From Mesorhizobium sp. YM1C-6-2 (GTDB taxonomy: Bacteria > Pseudomonadota > Alphaproteobacteria > Rhizobiales > Rhizobiaceae), in NCBI RefSeq assembly GCF_003666685.1, contig NZ_RCIZ01000002.1, forward strand, positions 640,501 through 704,500: 64,000 bases of DNA. Direction: 5' to 3'. Below the pieces are notes generated by a model, which was given only the letters and a program-made list of their open reading frames with translations, was not told the origin of the DNA and ran no database searches. Positions within the stretch are counted from its first letter, which is position 1. Every line of letters starts with the position of its first letter. The position numbers were made by a program, and so were the translations under genes. Shown here one piece after another: positions 8,870-18,037 of this stretch.

Positions 8870-10360
8870 CTACACAGGCGGCGCCTCGGCCATCGTTCCG
8901 GCAAGCGTCCTAGCCACGCCGTCCTCGAGCAGCGCCCGCGCGGCCGTGGTCGTGCGGGCGATGAAGCCCGCATCCTGCGCCAGTCCGTCGCCGAAGATTG
9001 CACGGTTTTCGATGAAGAGCCTTGTGAACGCTCCGACGTTGCCTGACGATTTCTTGGCAATGTCGGCCACGAACGGCATGATCTGGTCGCTCGCGGTCCA
9101 GGTCGCGCCGAAGGCCGGCTGCGATTTCGCCAGATAGGCGACCCAGCCACCCACCGCGACCTCCAGCAGGGGCGAGGAAAGCCCCCTTGCCATGCGGTCG
9201 CGCAACGGCTGCAGGATGCGCTGGTTGATCTTCTGCGAGCCGTCCGTGGCTATCTGGTGGTTCGAGTGGCGGATCGCCGGGTTGCCGAGCCGCGACAGCG
9301 TGAGGTCGAGATAAGGCCCCACCTGCATGCTCGGCACATCAGGCAGCACCGCCGCGGACTCCGCAAGGATCATGCGCCGCGCGAAACTTTTCAGGAGCGG
9401 GTCGTTGACGTCGTCGCAGGTGGTGCCGAGACCCGACAGCGCGCCGAGATAGCAGAGCGCCGTCTGGCAGGCGTTGAGTACGCGCATCTTGATGAATTCG
9501 TATGGCTCGACATCGCCGACGAATTCCGCGCCGGCGACGTCCCAGCGCGGGCGAGGGCGGTTGAAGTCGTCCTCGATCACCCATTGTCGGAACGGCTCGC
9601 CCACCACCACGCCTTGGTCATGCAGGCCGGTGATCTCCTCGGCCCGCTTCAGGTCCTCCGACCGCGTCGCCGGCACGATGCGGTCGACCATGGTCGAGGG
9701 AAAGCGAACATTGTCCATGATCCACGCGGCGAGCGTCTTGTCGGCGGCTTCCGCGAAGCTTGACACCACGTTTCTCAATATGTGCCCGTTGCCGGGAATG
9801 TTGTCGCAGGAGATCAGCGTCACCGGCGCGTTGGCGGCCATGCGCTTGGCGAGCACGTCCGCGAGGAAGCCCGGCAGCGACTGGCGTCCCGCCGTCCGCT
9901 TCAGGTCCTCTGATATCTCCGGCCGCTCCCAGTCGAGCGCGCCGCTCGCCGGCACGTGGCAGTAGCCCTTCTCCGTCACCGTCATGGTGACGACGTCGAT
10001 GCCGGTGTCGGCCAGCGCCACCACCGCCTTCGCCGGCTCGCGTTCCGCGTCGAGGACGCGCCTGATCGAGCCGATGACGCGCGCTTCCGCCTTCTCGCCG
10101 TCGACCAGCAAGCGCGTATAGAGCCCGTCCTGCGGGGCAAGCTGATCCTCGATCGACGGCGGCCTCAGATTGACGCCGATCTCGGCGCGGTCGTCCGCTC
10201 CGGCTTCCAGCGCGTCCTCGGTGTATTCGGCCTGGTGGCAGCGGTGAAATGCGCCGACGCCGACATGCGCGAAGCCTATGCGCGTCCTGGCGCGGTCATA
10301 GCCCGGCCTTCGCACGCCCGCCGCGGCAAGCGGTAGGGTCTCTTCGTTCAGCCGCTTCAT
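8870..10360 (-). CDS. mannitol dehydrogenase family protein (polyol / fructuronate reductase type)
   Basis: A 496-residue polyol-specific long-chain dehydrogenase. The N-terminal NAD-binding domain begins FAHVGVGAFHRCHQAEY near residue 28; the C-terminal domain carries KMRVLNACQTALCYLG. In the characterised family the catalytic residues are Lys, Asn at +5 and His at +8. Here Lys291 and Asn296 are present but the third position is Gln299. The start at 10360 gives a 4-nt overlap with the SDR gene; a longer frame upstream is only a shadow of that gene. It probably interconverts a polyol and a ketose in the same pathway as the ABC importer. Confidence 0.87.
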   Translation of the reverse strand: MKRLNEETLPLAAAGVRRPGYDRARTRIGFAHVGVGAFHRCHQAEYTEDALEAGADDRAEIGVNLRPPSIEDQLAPQDGLYTRLLVDGEKAEARVIGSIRRVLDAEREPAKAVVALADTGIDVVTMTVTEKGYCHVPASGALDWERPEISEDLKRTAGRQSLPGFLADVLAKRMAANAPVTLISCDNIPGNGHILRNVVSSFAEAADKTLAAWIMDNVRFPSTMVDRIVPATRSEDLKRAEEITGLHDQGVVVGEPFRQWVIEDDFNRPRPRWDVAGAEFVGDVEPYEFIKMRVLNACQTALCYLGALSGLGTTCDDVNDPLLKSFARRMILAESAAVLPDVPSMQVGPYLDLTLSRLGNPAIRHSNHQIATDGSQKINQRILQPLRDRMARGLSSPLLEVAVGGWVAYLAKSQPAFGATWTASDQIMPFVADIAKKSSGNVGAFTRLFIENRAIFGDGLAQDAGFIARTTTAARALLEDGVARTLAGTMAEAPPV

Positions 10361-11142
10361 GCGTCTCTCGGTCCGACGGCCCACTGCTCCTGGTCGATCA
10401 CCGCGCCGGTCATCGGCTCCGATGCAGGCGACAGCAGGAAGTGCGTCAGCCTGGCGACGTCCTCCGGCGACAGCAGCCGGCCGAAGGGTTGCCGCGCCGC
10501 CTGCTCGGCCAGCCACTCCGGTCCCTTGCCCAGCGTGTCGGCATGCATCACCCGTTCGGCCGGCGTATCGGCCCAGCCCATGTTGATGCCGTTGATGCGG
10601 ATGCGGTCGAAGCGGTGCGCATGCGCGGCGTTCTTGGTGACCAGCGCAAGCGCCGCCTTGCTGGCGGAATAGACCGTCAGGTCGGTGGCGCCGCCATGCA
10701 CGTTGATCGACAATATGTTGACGATGGCGCCCGGCTTCCCGCGTGCGCGCATGTCGGCGATCGCCCGCTGCATCAGGAAGAAGGGCGTCTTCGCGTTGAC
10801 CGCGTGGATCCAGTCCCAGAGTTCCGGCGTGGCCGACATCATCGAGCCGCGGTCGGTGGCGCCGGCGGCGTTCACCAGCGCGTCGATGCGGCCGAATGTC
10901 TTCAGCGCCGCATCCGCGATGATGTCGCTTGCCTTGGGGTCGGCAAGGTCAGCCGCCGCGAAATGCGCCTTGGCGCCCAGCGCCTCGACTTCCGCCGCGA
11001 CGGCTGCGCCGCGCGCCTTGTCACGGCCGGTGATGACGATCGCTTCGGCGCCGTTCTTCGCGGCCTCCAGCGCGACCGCGCGGCCGACGCCCTGCGTCGA
11101 CCCCGTCACGACCAACACGATGTCGGCGAGGGAAAGGTTCAT
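10357..11142 (-). CDS. SDR family NAD(P)-dependent oxidoreductase
   Basis: A 261-residue classical short-chain dehydrogenase with cofactor motif VTGSTQGVGRAVAL near residues 12-25 and VNAAGA. The catalytic Ser is in NILSINVHGG and the YxxxK pair is in VYSASKAAL. It is the first gene of the SDR - mannitol dehydrogenase - RpiR operon and is coupled to the next gene by ATGA overlap. The likely role is oxidation of a polyol or sugar acid; the substrate is not evident. An AT-rich inverted repeat lies directly upstream. Confidence 0.88.
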   Translation of the reverse strand: MNLSLADIVLVVTGSTQGVGRAVALEAAKNGAEAIVITGRDKARGAAVAAEVEALGAKAHFAAADLADPKASDIIADAALKTFGRIDALVNAAGATDRGSMMSATPELWDWIHAVNAKTPFFLMQRAIADMRARGKPGAIVNILSINVHGGATDLTVYSASKAALALVTKNAAHAHRFDRIRINGINMGWADTPAERVMHADTLGKGPEWLAEQAARQPFGRLLSPEDVARLTHFLLSPASEPMTGAVIDQEQWAVGPRDA

Positions 11143-11158
11143 CGTTCACGCAACTCGA

Positions 11159-11182
11159 TTTCTATTTATTGAAAAATAGAAA
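11159..11182 (-). promoter_or_regulatory. AT-rich inverted repeat upstream of the SDR operon (candidate operator)
   Basis: TTTCTATTT at 11159-11167 and AAATAGAAA at 11174-11182 form a perfect 9-bp inverted repeat with a 6-bp spacer, 17 nt before the SDR start. It stands out in a 65%-GC neighbourhood. No T-run follows on the minus strand, so a terminator for the kinase gene is unlikely; a regulator-binding site, perhaps for the RpiR protein of this operon, fits better. Confidence 0.5.
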
Positions 11183-11197
11183 ACTCATTCCATTCGG

Positions 11198-14100
11198 TCA
11201 AGCGGCGGAATCCTCTTCCGTCATCATGGCTGGCTCGCGCTTTGCCGTCGCGCCGCCGCGTGGCAGCACGATGCGGAATTCGGTGAATGCGCCGGGCTGG
11301 GTCTCGCAGTCGATCGTGCCCGAATGCTGCTCGACGATGATGTCGCGGCTGAGCGACAGGCCGAGGCCGGTGCCTTCGCCCGATGGCTTGGTGGTGAAGA
11401 ACGGGTTGAACATCTTCGCCTTCACCTCAGGCGGAATTCCCGTCCCGTTGTCGCGGATCCTGATCTCGACCGCGTCGCCGAGGTTCTTCGTCGATGCCGC
11501 CAGCACCGGCTGGTAGGCGATGCCGTTCCCTTCGGCGCTGCGCCGGGCCGTCGCATGAAGGCCGTTGCTCATCACGTTGAGCAGCGCGCGCATGATCTCC
11601 TTCGGGTTGAGATCGACCGTGCCTGCCGCCGGGTCGTACGCCTTCTCCAGCCTGACCTCGAAGCCCGCCCGCTCGGCGCGCGCGTCGTGATAGGCGATGC
11701 CGAGGCTCTCGTCGACCACGGCGTTGATGTCGACCGGACGGCGGCCGCCCTGGTCCTCCCCGTCGTCTTGGCGCAGCATGGTCACGACGATCGAATCCGC
11801 ACGTCTGCCGAACTCCACCACCTTGTCGAGGTGGTCCTTCAGCGTATCGCCGAGGTCCTCGACCTCGGCCCTGGTGCCGCCGTCGATCACCGCGCCTTCC
11901 AGCACCATGCGGATGTCGTTCACCAGCCGGTTCGACAGCGCCGAGTAGTCCTCAAGCGAATCGAGCGAGCTCCTGATCTCGTTTGCGATGCCGGTGGTGA
12001 GCTGGCCAAGCGAGGCGAGCCGCTCCATTCCGCCCACCTGTTTCTGCAGCGAGTTCAGGCTGTATCGGGTTTCGGCCAGCTCGTCGGCGCGCGCCTGCGC
12101 CTCTTCGGCAAGCTTCTTCGTCTCGATCGCGATCACCGCCTGGTCGGCGAAAGCCCGCACCAGCTCGATCTGCTGTTCCGTAAACGGTTGCGGCCGGGTC
12201 AACACGAAGACGCCGGTAGCGGCACCGTCGCGCAGCAGCGGCACGCAGAGGAATGCGCCCGAGCCGGCGCCGCCTGACGCTTCGCTCACATCAGGCACAT
12301 GCACCACCGCCTTCTCCAGCGCCGCGCGGTCCATCCAGTCGTCGCGTCGCGGCCCGCGGGCTTCGCCGGTCGCCGCACCGAGACGATAGGCGCCGTCCTC
12401 CAGCCTGTAGATCTCGGCGCTCGCGGTGCCGCAGAGCGCGGCCGCCGACCCCGTCAGTGTGCCCAGCACCTTGTCGAGGTCGAAAGCCGAGCGGCCGAGC
12501 GTCTTCAGCACATAGGCTATCGCCGTCTGCTGCCGCAGCGTCTCGCTCACCTCGGCGGTGCGCGTCTCGACCTCGTCGGCGAGGCGCACGGTCTCGATCG
12601 CGGCAGCCGCCTGGTCGGCGAAGGTCTGGACGAGCCCGATCTCGCGCTCGCTGAACGGTCCGGGCAGCGGCCGCGTCAGCGTGAAGATGCCGACGGCGGC
12701 GCCGTCGCGCAGCAGCGGCACGCAGAGCACGGCAGCGATGTCGTTCGTCTTCGCGACCTCGGGGTGGTCGCTGTCGTTGGCCGTATCAGGTACGTGCAGG
12801 ACCGCCAGATCGAGCGCGGCGTTGCCGGCCCAGCTGCTGTCTCCCCGTCGGACGGGGTTCGTCTTTTCCTGCGCCAGCCGATCCGGTCGGAACCCGGTGG
12901 CGGCAGCGAGATGATAAGCGCCGTCCTGCAGAAGGTGGATGCTGGAGGTACCGGCGCCGCAGAGCGCCGCCGCCGATGCCGCCAGCGACGCCAGTACCTT
13001 GTCGAGGTCGAAGGTCGAGCGGCCGATCGTCTTCAACCCCTCGGCGGTGGCGGCCTGCTGCCGCAGCACGTCGTCGAGCTCGGCCCTGCGAGCCCGCACC
13101 TCGTCTATTAGGCGCACGTTGCCGACGGCGATTGCCGCCTGATCGGCTATCGTCGAGGCCACCGCGATGTCCTGTCCGCCGAACGGCGTCGGCCGGATGA
13201 TCACCAGCGCCCCGATCGCTCCGCGCTCCGCGATCAGCGGCACGGCAAGCGTGCTGTCGGCGGCTGCATCGTCCGACAGTTGCAGCGGCGCGGCTTCGCT
13301 GACGGCGCGCGCTGCCAAGTTTGCCGCCTGCGCATGCGCTTCGTCGCCGAGCCATCCCTGCGGGAAACCGGCGCTGCCGGCGTTCGCAAGGGCGCCGCCA
13401 TTGTCCGCCAGGCAGATCGCCGTCCTGTCTGCGCCGCAGAATTCGGCTGCGGACCGCGCCAGCGTGTCGAGGACGGAGCCGAGGTGGAAGCGCGAGCGGC
13501 CGAGGGTAGCCAGCATGCGTGCCGTCGTCTCCCGCTCGTTCAGCGCGCGGCCGAGGCTTTGGGTGCGTTCTGAAAGAGCGCCGGCGAGCCGCGTCTTGGC
13601 GATGGCGATGGCCGCCTGCGCTGCCAGCGTGCGCGCCAGCTCGATCTCGCCTTCGTCGAAGGCCGCCAGCCGCCGCAGGGTCAGCGAGCCGGCCGCCTTG
13701 CCGCCGAGCATCAGCGGAACGGCCAGCACGGCGCCGACGGAGGATGCGGCATGGATCATGCGCCCCTCCGCGATGGCGTGTTCCGCCGCAGAGTTGTCTC
13801 CCGCCGTGCCCGCCACGGCGACGAGGAGGAGCGCTCCACCCTCGGCAAGGTTGAGCTCAGCGGCCTCCGCCCGGCACAGTTCGGCTGCGGTCGCCACGAC
13901 CGCGTCGAGCGCCTGCCGGGGATCTGCCTCGACATCGGCGACGAGATCGAGCGTCCGGGCAACGGCTTCGCGGAACTGCCGCGCGCCTTCGAGTTGGTCG
14001 GCGCGCAGCGCGGCGAGCCCGGACAGCCGTTCCGTCTCCATCGCGATTGCCGCCTGGTCGGCAAAGCTGTCCGCCAGCGCTGCCGTCTCTTCGTCGAAGG

Positions 14101-17100
14101 CTTCTCCTTCGGTGCGCAGCAGCACCAGCGCTCCCTGCGCGGCGCCGTCCTTGCGCAGCGGGACGCCGAGCGCGGCGTTGAAGGCCGCTTGGCCCGGCAT
14201 GCCGGCGAGGTGGACGGTCCTGTTCTGCGTGATCGCGGCGGCCGCCACTGCGTCGCGCGCCGCGGCGAGCGTCGCCTCGGAGTCTTCTTCCGGCATTCCC
14301 GCCGTCGCGTAGACCTCGATTCCGTCGCTGCCTTGGCCGAACAATATGCCGGAGCTTGCGCCGCATGCCCGCGCAGCCGCATCGGCCACTGCTTGGAGCA
14401 CGGCGCCGAGGCCGTCCGCCGGATTGGCGACGTGTTTCAGCGCCTCGCCGGCCGCCATGCGCTGCAGGCGCGCCGTCTCGCGATCCCTGGCATGCAGCCT
14501 GCGCGCACCGTCCAGCTCGCCGGTATAGACCCCGATCGTTTCGGCAAGCTCGGCGGCATGCGCCTCGATCGTTCCTTTCAATTCCCCGGCGTGCAGGCCG
14601 CGCGTCTCGGCAAGCTCCGCCTCGCGCCGATCATGCGCCTCGGCCAACTCGACGGCGTGACGCTCGCGGAGCTCGCCGATCTCGGCTGCGTGCCGCTGCT
14701 CCGCCGCTTCCACGTCGGCGACATGGCGCTGGCGCGACTCGTCGCGCTCGGCGGTGCGTTCGCCGAGTTCCTCGGCGTGCAGGCGGCGCATCTCGGCAAG
14801 CTCCGCCTCGTGTTGCTGGCGGGTTTCTTCCACCTCGGCGGCGTGCCGCTGAAGCGTCTCGTCCATCTCGGCCGCGCGCCGCCGCTCGGCCTCGTCCACG
14901 TCGGTGACATGGTGCTGCCGCGATTCGTCGCGCTCGGCCGTGCGTTGGGCGAGTTCCTCGGCATGCAGGCGGTTTGCCTCGGCAAGCTCTGCCTCGTGCT
15001 GCTGGCCGGTCTCCTCCACCTCGGCGGTGTGTCGCTGAAGGGTCTCTTCCACCTCGGCGGCATGCCGCTGGAGCGTCTCGTCCATCTCGGCCACGCGCCG
15101 CCGCTCGGCCTCTTCCAGGTCCGCGGCATGGCGCTGGCGCCACTCGTCGCGCTCGGCCGTGCGTTCGCCAAGCGCCTCGGCGTGCAGGCGGTTCGTCTCG
15201 GCAAGCTCCGCCTCGTGCCGCTGGCGGGTATCCTCCACCTCGGCGGCGTGCCGCCGCAGGGTCTCGTCCATCTCTGCCGTGCGCCGCTGCTCGGCCTCTT
15301 CCAGGTCGGCGGCATGGCGTTGCCGCCACTCGTCGCGTTCGGCCGTGCGCGTTGCGATCTCGGTCGGCAACTGCGTGCCGGCGATGGCAAGCGCCGCCTG
15401 GTCGGCCAGTTCCGCGGCGAGCCTTCCCTGCTCCTCGTCGAACGGCAGCACCTGGCTGCGGGCCAGCGTCATCACGCCGACCATCTCGCCCTTCGCGAGC
15501 AGCGGCAGCCCCAGCATCGAGCGGGTCCCGGCGAATTTTCCGGAGTGCTCCGGGTCCTGCCACGCGTCGGTCAGGCTGAGCCCAGCAGCCCCGGCGACGA
15601 CGCGGCGTGCAAGGCTGGCATGGCCCTCGGTGGGGGCTTCTGCGCCCGAGGCGTCGCGCAAGACCGTGCCGTCGAGACGGAAGAACTGCGCGTCGTCCGC
15701 GGCGCATTCGCGGGCTGCCCGTCCGGCCAGCCCGGCCAGCATCGCGTCCAGATCGTAGTCCGTCCGGCTGACCGCCCGGAGCAGGGCGCCGGTGGCGGTT
15801 TCGCGGTCGAGCGAAGCGGCGAGCCCCGAAGTACGCGTATTGAGGTCGCCGGAAAGCCTTGCGCTCTCCAGGGCGATCGCCGTCTGGTCCGCGAAGGTCT
15901 TCAGCAGCTCGATCTGCCTGGCGGGCAGGGCGCCTGCCTCCGGCCTTTCGACGGTCAGCACGCCGATCGGCCGGCCGTTGCTCAGCAGCGGTACCGCCAC
16001 CAGGCTCTTCGAGCCGAGCTGCGCGGACAGCGGGCCTGCTTCTTGCTCTGCCTCGATGTCGGCGATCTCGACCACGCCGCGGGTTTCCATCGCTCGCGCG
16101 GCGGCCGTGCCCGGCACCGGCTCGGCCGGGAATGTCCTCGTCGCAAGCTCGATCGCCTCCGGCGGCAAGCCGTGCACCGCCTTGAGATGCAGCCGCTCGC
16201 CGTCGAACAACTCGATGTGGCAATAGGGGGCGTCGCAGAACCGGGCGGCGTTGCGGGCGATGGCGTCGAGTGTTTGTCCGGCGCTCGCCGGCGACCTCGC
16301 GATCCCCCGCAATATATCGTCCGTCGCCATCTGCTCTTCGGACGACCGCGCCAGCTTGCGGTCCCGCGTCTCGATTTCGTCGAGCAGCTTCATGTGCCGG
16401 ATGGCGATCAGCGCCTGGTCGGCGAAATCCTCCGCCACCGCCGCCTGCCGGTCGCCGAAGGCGATGGGGTCGGCGCGCGACAGCGCGAACACGGCCTCGA
16501 CGCGGCCGTCATGCTTGAGCGGCAAAGCGAGCGCCGAACGTTCGTCGCTGTAGGCGGGCCGTTCGCCGTAGTCGCCGGCGAAGCGGACGTCGCGCAGCAC
16601 GTCGTCGACATTGATGATCTGTCCGGAGAAGGCCGCCGCCGCCGCCATCGCATGCTTCTCGGACCCGGCCGTGAAGGGTTCCTTGCGCGCCGCCTCGGCC
16701 CATTCGCGGGTGTGTCCGAGCTGAGCCGCGAGGCGGAACGCATCGCCCTGGCGCAGCCATACCGCGCCGACATTGGCCTCCGTCAGCCGCACCGCCGAGC
16801 CGATCAGATCGTCCAGCACCCGCTCGAGCTGGTAGTCCGTACGGCTGATCGTCTTCAGCATGTCGACCGTCAGCCCGGCCTGCTGTTGGGCGATGTCCAT
16901 GCCCTGCGTTCGGTCGTCGACCTCGGCCTCCAGCCCCTTCCGGTTCTGCTGCAGCCGGCTCGCCATCGTATTGAAGCGGTCGGCCAGCGCGCCGATCTCG
17001 TCGCGCCGGTTCAGGACGACCCGCTGCGCCAGGTCGCCTTCGCCGAGCTGTTCGGCGCCGGCCTGCAGCTTTCGGATCGGAACGGAGACGCGGCGCGCCA

Positions 17101-18037
17101 GCCATATGCCGGCTGCGGCGGCGACCAGCAGCCCGGCGGCCGCCAGCAGCGCCGACTGCCAGGCCAGTGTCATGAAAGGCGCGAGCGCCGCGCTCCGCGG
17201 CGTCTCCGCTATAACCCGCCAGCCCGTATCGGGGACCTCGGCATAGGCGGCGAGCGCCGGCGTGCCGTCTTCGGTCAGCGCGTCGGCGGTGGTGCCGGTG
17301 CCGGCGGCTGCGAGCGCCGCCGCCACCTGCGGCAGCGCCGCCATGTCGCTGTCGCCGGCGATCGGGTTCTTCTCAGGATGCGCGATCAGCCGACCGGTGC
17401 CGTCGACCACGAATGCCCGGCCGTCTTCTCCGCCGGCGGCGTTCACCAGTTGCGCGACGAAGGCGAGGTCGATCTCGGCGACGGTGGCTCCGCCGCCCGG
17501 ATGCGCCATGCCGATCGTCGTCGAAAGCTCGGCCCCGTTGCGGACATAGACCGGGCCGAACCATGTCCGCGCCTTGACCGTTTCGGTGAAGCGCGGCTCA
17601 TTGGCGTGGTTGGTGCGGCTGGCGATCGAATCGGGTGCGAAGCGCGACACCTTGAGCTGCTCGAGACCATTGCCGTCGATATGGAAGAGCTCGGTGACGG
17701 CGGGGAACTGCTTCAGCATGCGGGTGAAGTCGGCGCGCTGCTGTTCGATGCCGGCGCTCGTCCAGGCGGGCTGCGTCGTCCAGGCGATCTGGCTTTGCAG
17801 TTCCGACACCGCCGCGCCGATGCGCCCGGCAAGCGTCTCCGCCTTCTGGCGCTCCGCCGCGAACGCGCTGCGCTGGGCATTGTCATAGGCCCACCAGAGG
17901 CCTGCCGCGCTGCCGAGCGCCAGCAGCAGCAGGGCAAGCGCCACCATTGCAGTGGCGAATTTCAGCGACAGCGGAATGCGCAGCCGTCGGCCCGGCCCGT
18001 CGGCCGCGGCTTTCGATCCGTTCACGGCGATAGCCAC
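11198..18037 (-). CDS. giant multi-GAF sensor with degenerate histidine kinase core (2279 aa)
   Basis: A membrane-bound sensor. TM1 spans about residues 27-49, followed by a periplasmic Cache-like domain (50-290), TM2 (about 291-313) and HAMP (about 314-370). Eight GAF-like domains then lie at about 405-550, 585-730, 763-890, 1205-1340, 1373-1485, 1518-1645, 1678-1820 and 1855-1975. A charged coiled coil occupies 890-1190, between GAF3 and GAF4. The kinase end has a dimerisation-like helix RLASLGQLTTGIANEIRSSL (2007-2026) and an ATPase domain with N-box LLNVMSNGL, DNGTGIPPEV and GTGLGLSLS. The usual GIAHE phospho-acceptor His is Asn2019 (AAC at 11981-11983), so autophosphorylation by the normal route is not expected. 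The start is GTG with a weak ribosome site. No response regulator is adjacent. Confidence 0.9.
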   Translation of the reverse strand: MAIAVNGSKAAADGPGRRLRIPLSLKFATAMVALALLLLALGSAAGLWWAYDNAQRSAFAAERQKAETLAGRIGAAVSELQSQIAWTTQPAWTSAGIEQQRADFTRMLKQFPAVTELFHIDGNGLEQLKVSRFAPDSIASRTNHANEPRFTETVKARTWFGPVYVRNGAELSTTIGMAHPGGGATVAEIDLAFVAQLVNAAGGEDGRAFVVDGTGRLIAHPEKNPIAGDSDMAALPQVAAALAAAGTGTTADALTEDGTPALAAYAEVPDTGWRVIAETPRSAALAPFMTLAWQSALLAAAGLLVAAAAGIWLARRVSVPIRKLQAGAEQLGEGDLAQRVVLNRRDEIGALADRFNTMASRLQQNRKGLEAEVDDRTQGMDIAQQQAGLTVDMLKTISRTDYQLERVLDDLIGSAVRLTEANVGAVWLRQGDAFRLAAQLGHTREWAEAARKEPFTAGSEKHAMAAAAAFSGQIINVDDVLRDVRFAGDYGERPAYSDERSALALPLKHDGRVEAVFALSRADPIAFGDRQAAVAEDFADQALIAIRHMKLLDEIETRDRKLARSSEEQMATDDILRGIARSPASAGQTLDAIARNAARFCDAPYCHIELFDGERLHLKAVHGLPPEAIELATRTFPAEPVPGTAAARAMETRGVVEIADIEAEQEAGPLSAQLGSKSLVAVPLLSNGRPIGVLTVERPEAGALPARQIELLKTFADQTAIALESARLSGDLNTRTSGLAASLDRETATGALLRAVSRTDYDLDAMLAGLAGRAARECAADDAQFFRLDGTVLRDASGAEAPTEGHASLARRVVAGAAGLSLTDAWQDPEHSGKFAGTRSMLGLPLLAKGEMVGVMTLARSQVLPFDEEQGRLAAELADQAALAIAGTQLPTEIATRTAERDEWRQRHAADLEEAEQRRTAEMDETLRRHAAEVEDTRQRHEAELAETNRLHAEALGERTAERDEWRQRHAADLEEAERRRVAEMDETLQRHAAEVEETLQRHTAEVEETGQQHEAELAEANRLHAEELAQRTAERDESRQHHVTDVDEAERRRAAEMDETLQRHAAEVEETRQQHEAELAEMRRLHAEELGERTAERDESRQRHVADVEAAEQRHAAEIGELRERHAVELAEAHDRREAELAETRGLHAGELKGTIEAHAAELAETIGVYTGELDGARRLHARDRETARLQRMAAGEALKHVANPADGLGAVLQAVADAAARACGASSGILFGQGSDGIEVYATAGMPEEDSEATLAAARDAVAAAAITQNRTVHLAGMPGQAAFNAALGVPLRKDGAAQGALVLLRTEGEAFDEETAALADSFADQAAIAMETERLSGLAALRADQLEGARQFREAVARTLDLVADVEADPRQALDAVVATAAELCRAEAAELNLAEGGALLLVAVAGTAGDNSAAEHAIAEGRMIHAASSVGAVLAVPLMLGGKAAGSLTLRRLAAFDEGEIELARTLAAQAAIAIAKTRLAGALSERTQSLGRALNERETTARMLATLGRSRFHLGSVLDTLARSAAEFCGADRTAICLADNGGALANAGSAGFPQGWLGDEAHAQAANLAARAVSEAAPLQLSDDAAADSTLAVPLIAERGAIGALVIIRPTPFGGQDIAVASTIADQAAIAVGNVRLIDEVRARRAELDDVLRQQAATAEGLKTIGRSTFDLDKVLASLAASAAALCGAGTSSIHLLQDGAYHLAAATGFRPDRLAQEKTNPVRRGDSSWAGNAALDLAVLHVPDTANDSDHPEVAKTNDIAAVLCVPLLRDGAAVGIFTLTRPLPGPFSEREIGLVQTFADQAAAAIETVRLADEVETRTAEVSETLRQQTAIAYVLKTLGRSAFDLDKVLGTLTGSAAALCGTASAEIYRLEDGAYRLGAATGEARGPRRDDWMDRAALEKAVVHVPDVSEASGGAGSGAFLCVPLLRDGAATGVFVLTRPQPFTEQQIELVRAFADQAVIAIETKKLAEEAQARADELAETRYSLNSLQKQVGGMERLASLGQLTTGIANEIRSSLDSLEDYSALSNRLVNDIRMVLEGAVIDGGTRAEVEDLGDTLKDHLDKVVEFGRRADSIVVTMLRQDDGEDQGGRRPVDINAVVDESLGIAYHDARAERAGFEVRLEKAYDPAAGTVDLNPKEIMRALLNVMSNGLHATARRSAEGNGIAYQPVLAASTKNLGDAVEIRIRDNGTGIPPEVKAKMFNPFFTTKPSGEGTGLGLSLSRDIIVEQHSGTIDCETQPGAFTEFRIVLPRGGATAKREPAMMTEEDSAA
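14573..15349 (-). repeat. tandem coding repeat: four ~62-codon units forming a hendecad coiled coil
   Basis: Inside the giant sensor, residues 897-1155 comprise four direct repeats of 62, 73, 62 and 62 residues, each opening with RTAERDE. Within units an 11-residue pattern dominates (AEVEETxxxHx), and the second unit contains one extra 11-mer, which accounts for its 73 residues. Eleven-residue periodicity predicts a long, slightly right-handed coiled coil. At DNA level the units are near-identical over long stretches, so length variation by slippage between strains is likely. Confidence 0.85.

Noticed and set aside
14573-15349. Regularly spaced DNA repeats that might suggest a CRISPR or minisatellite.
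   Set aside because: The repeats are in frame within the sensor gene and encode a coiled coil; there are no unique spacers of constant size.
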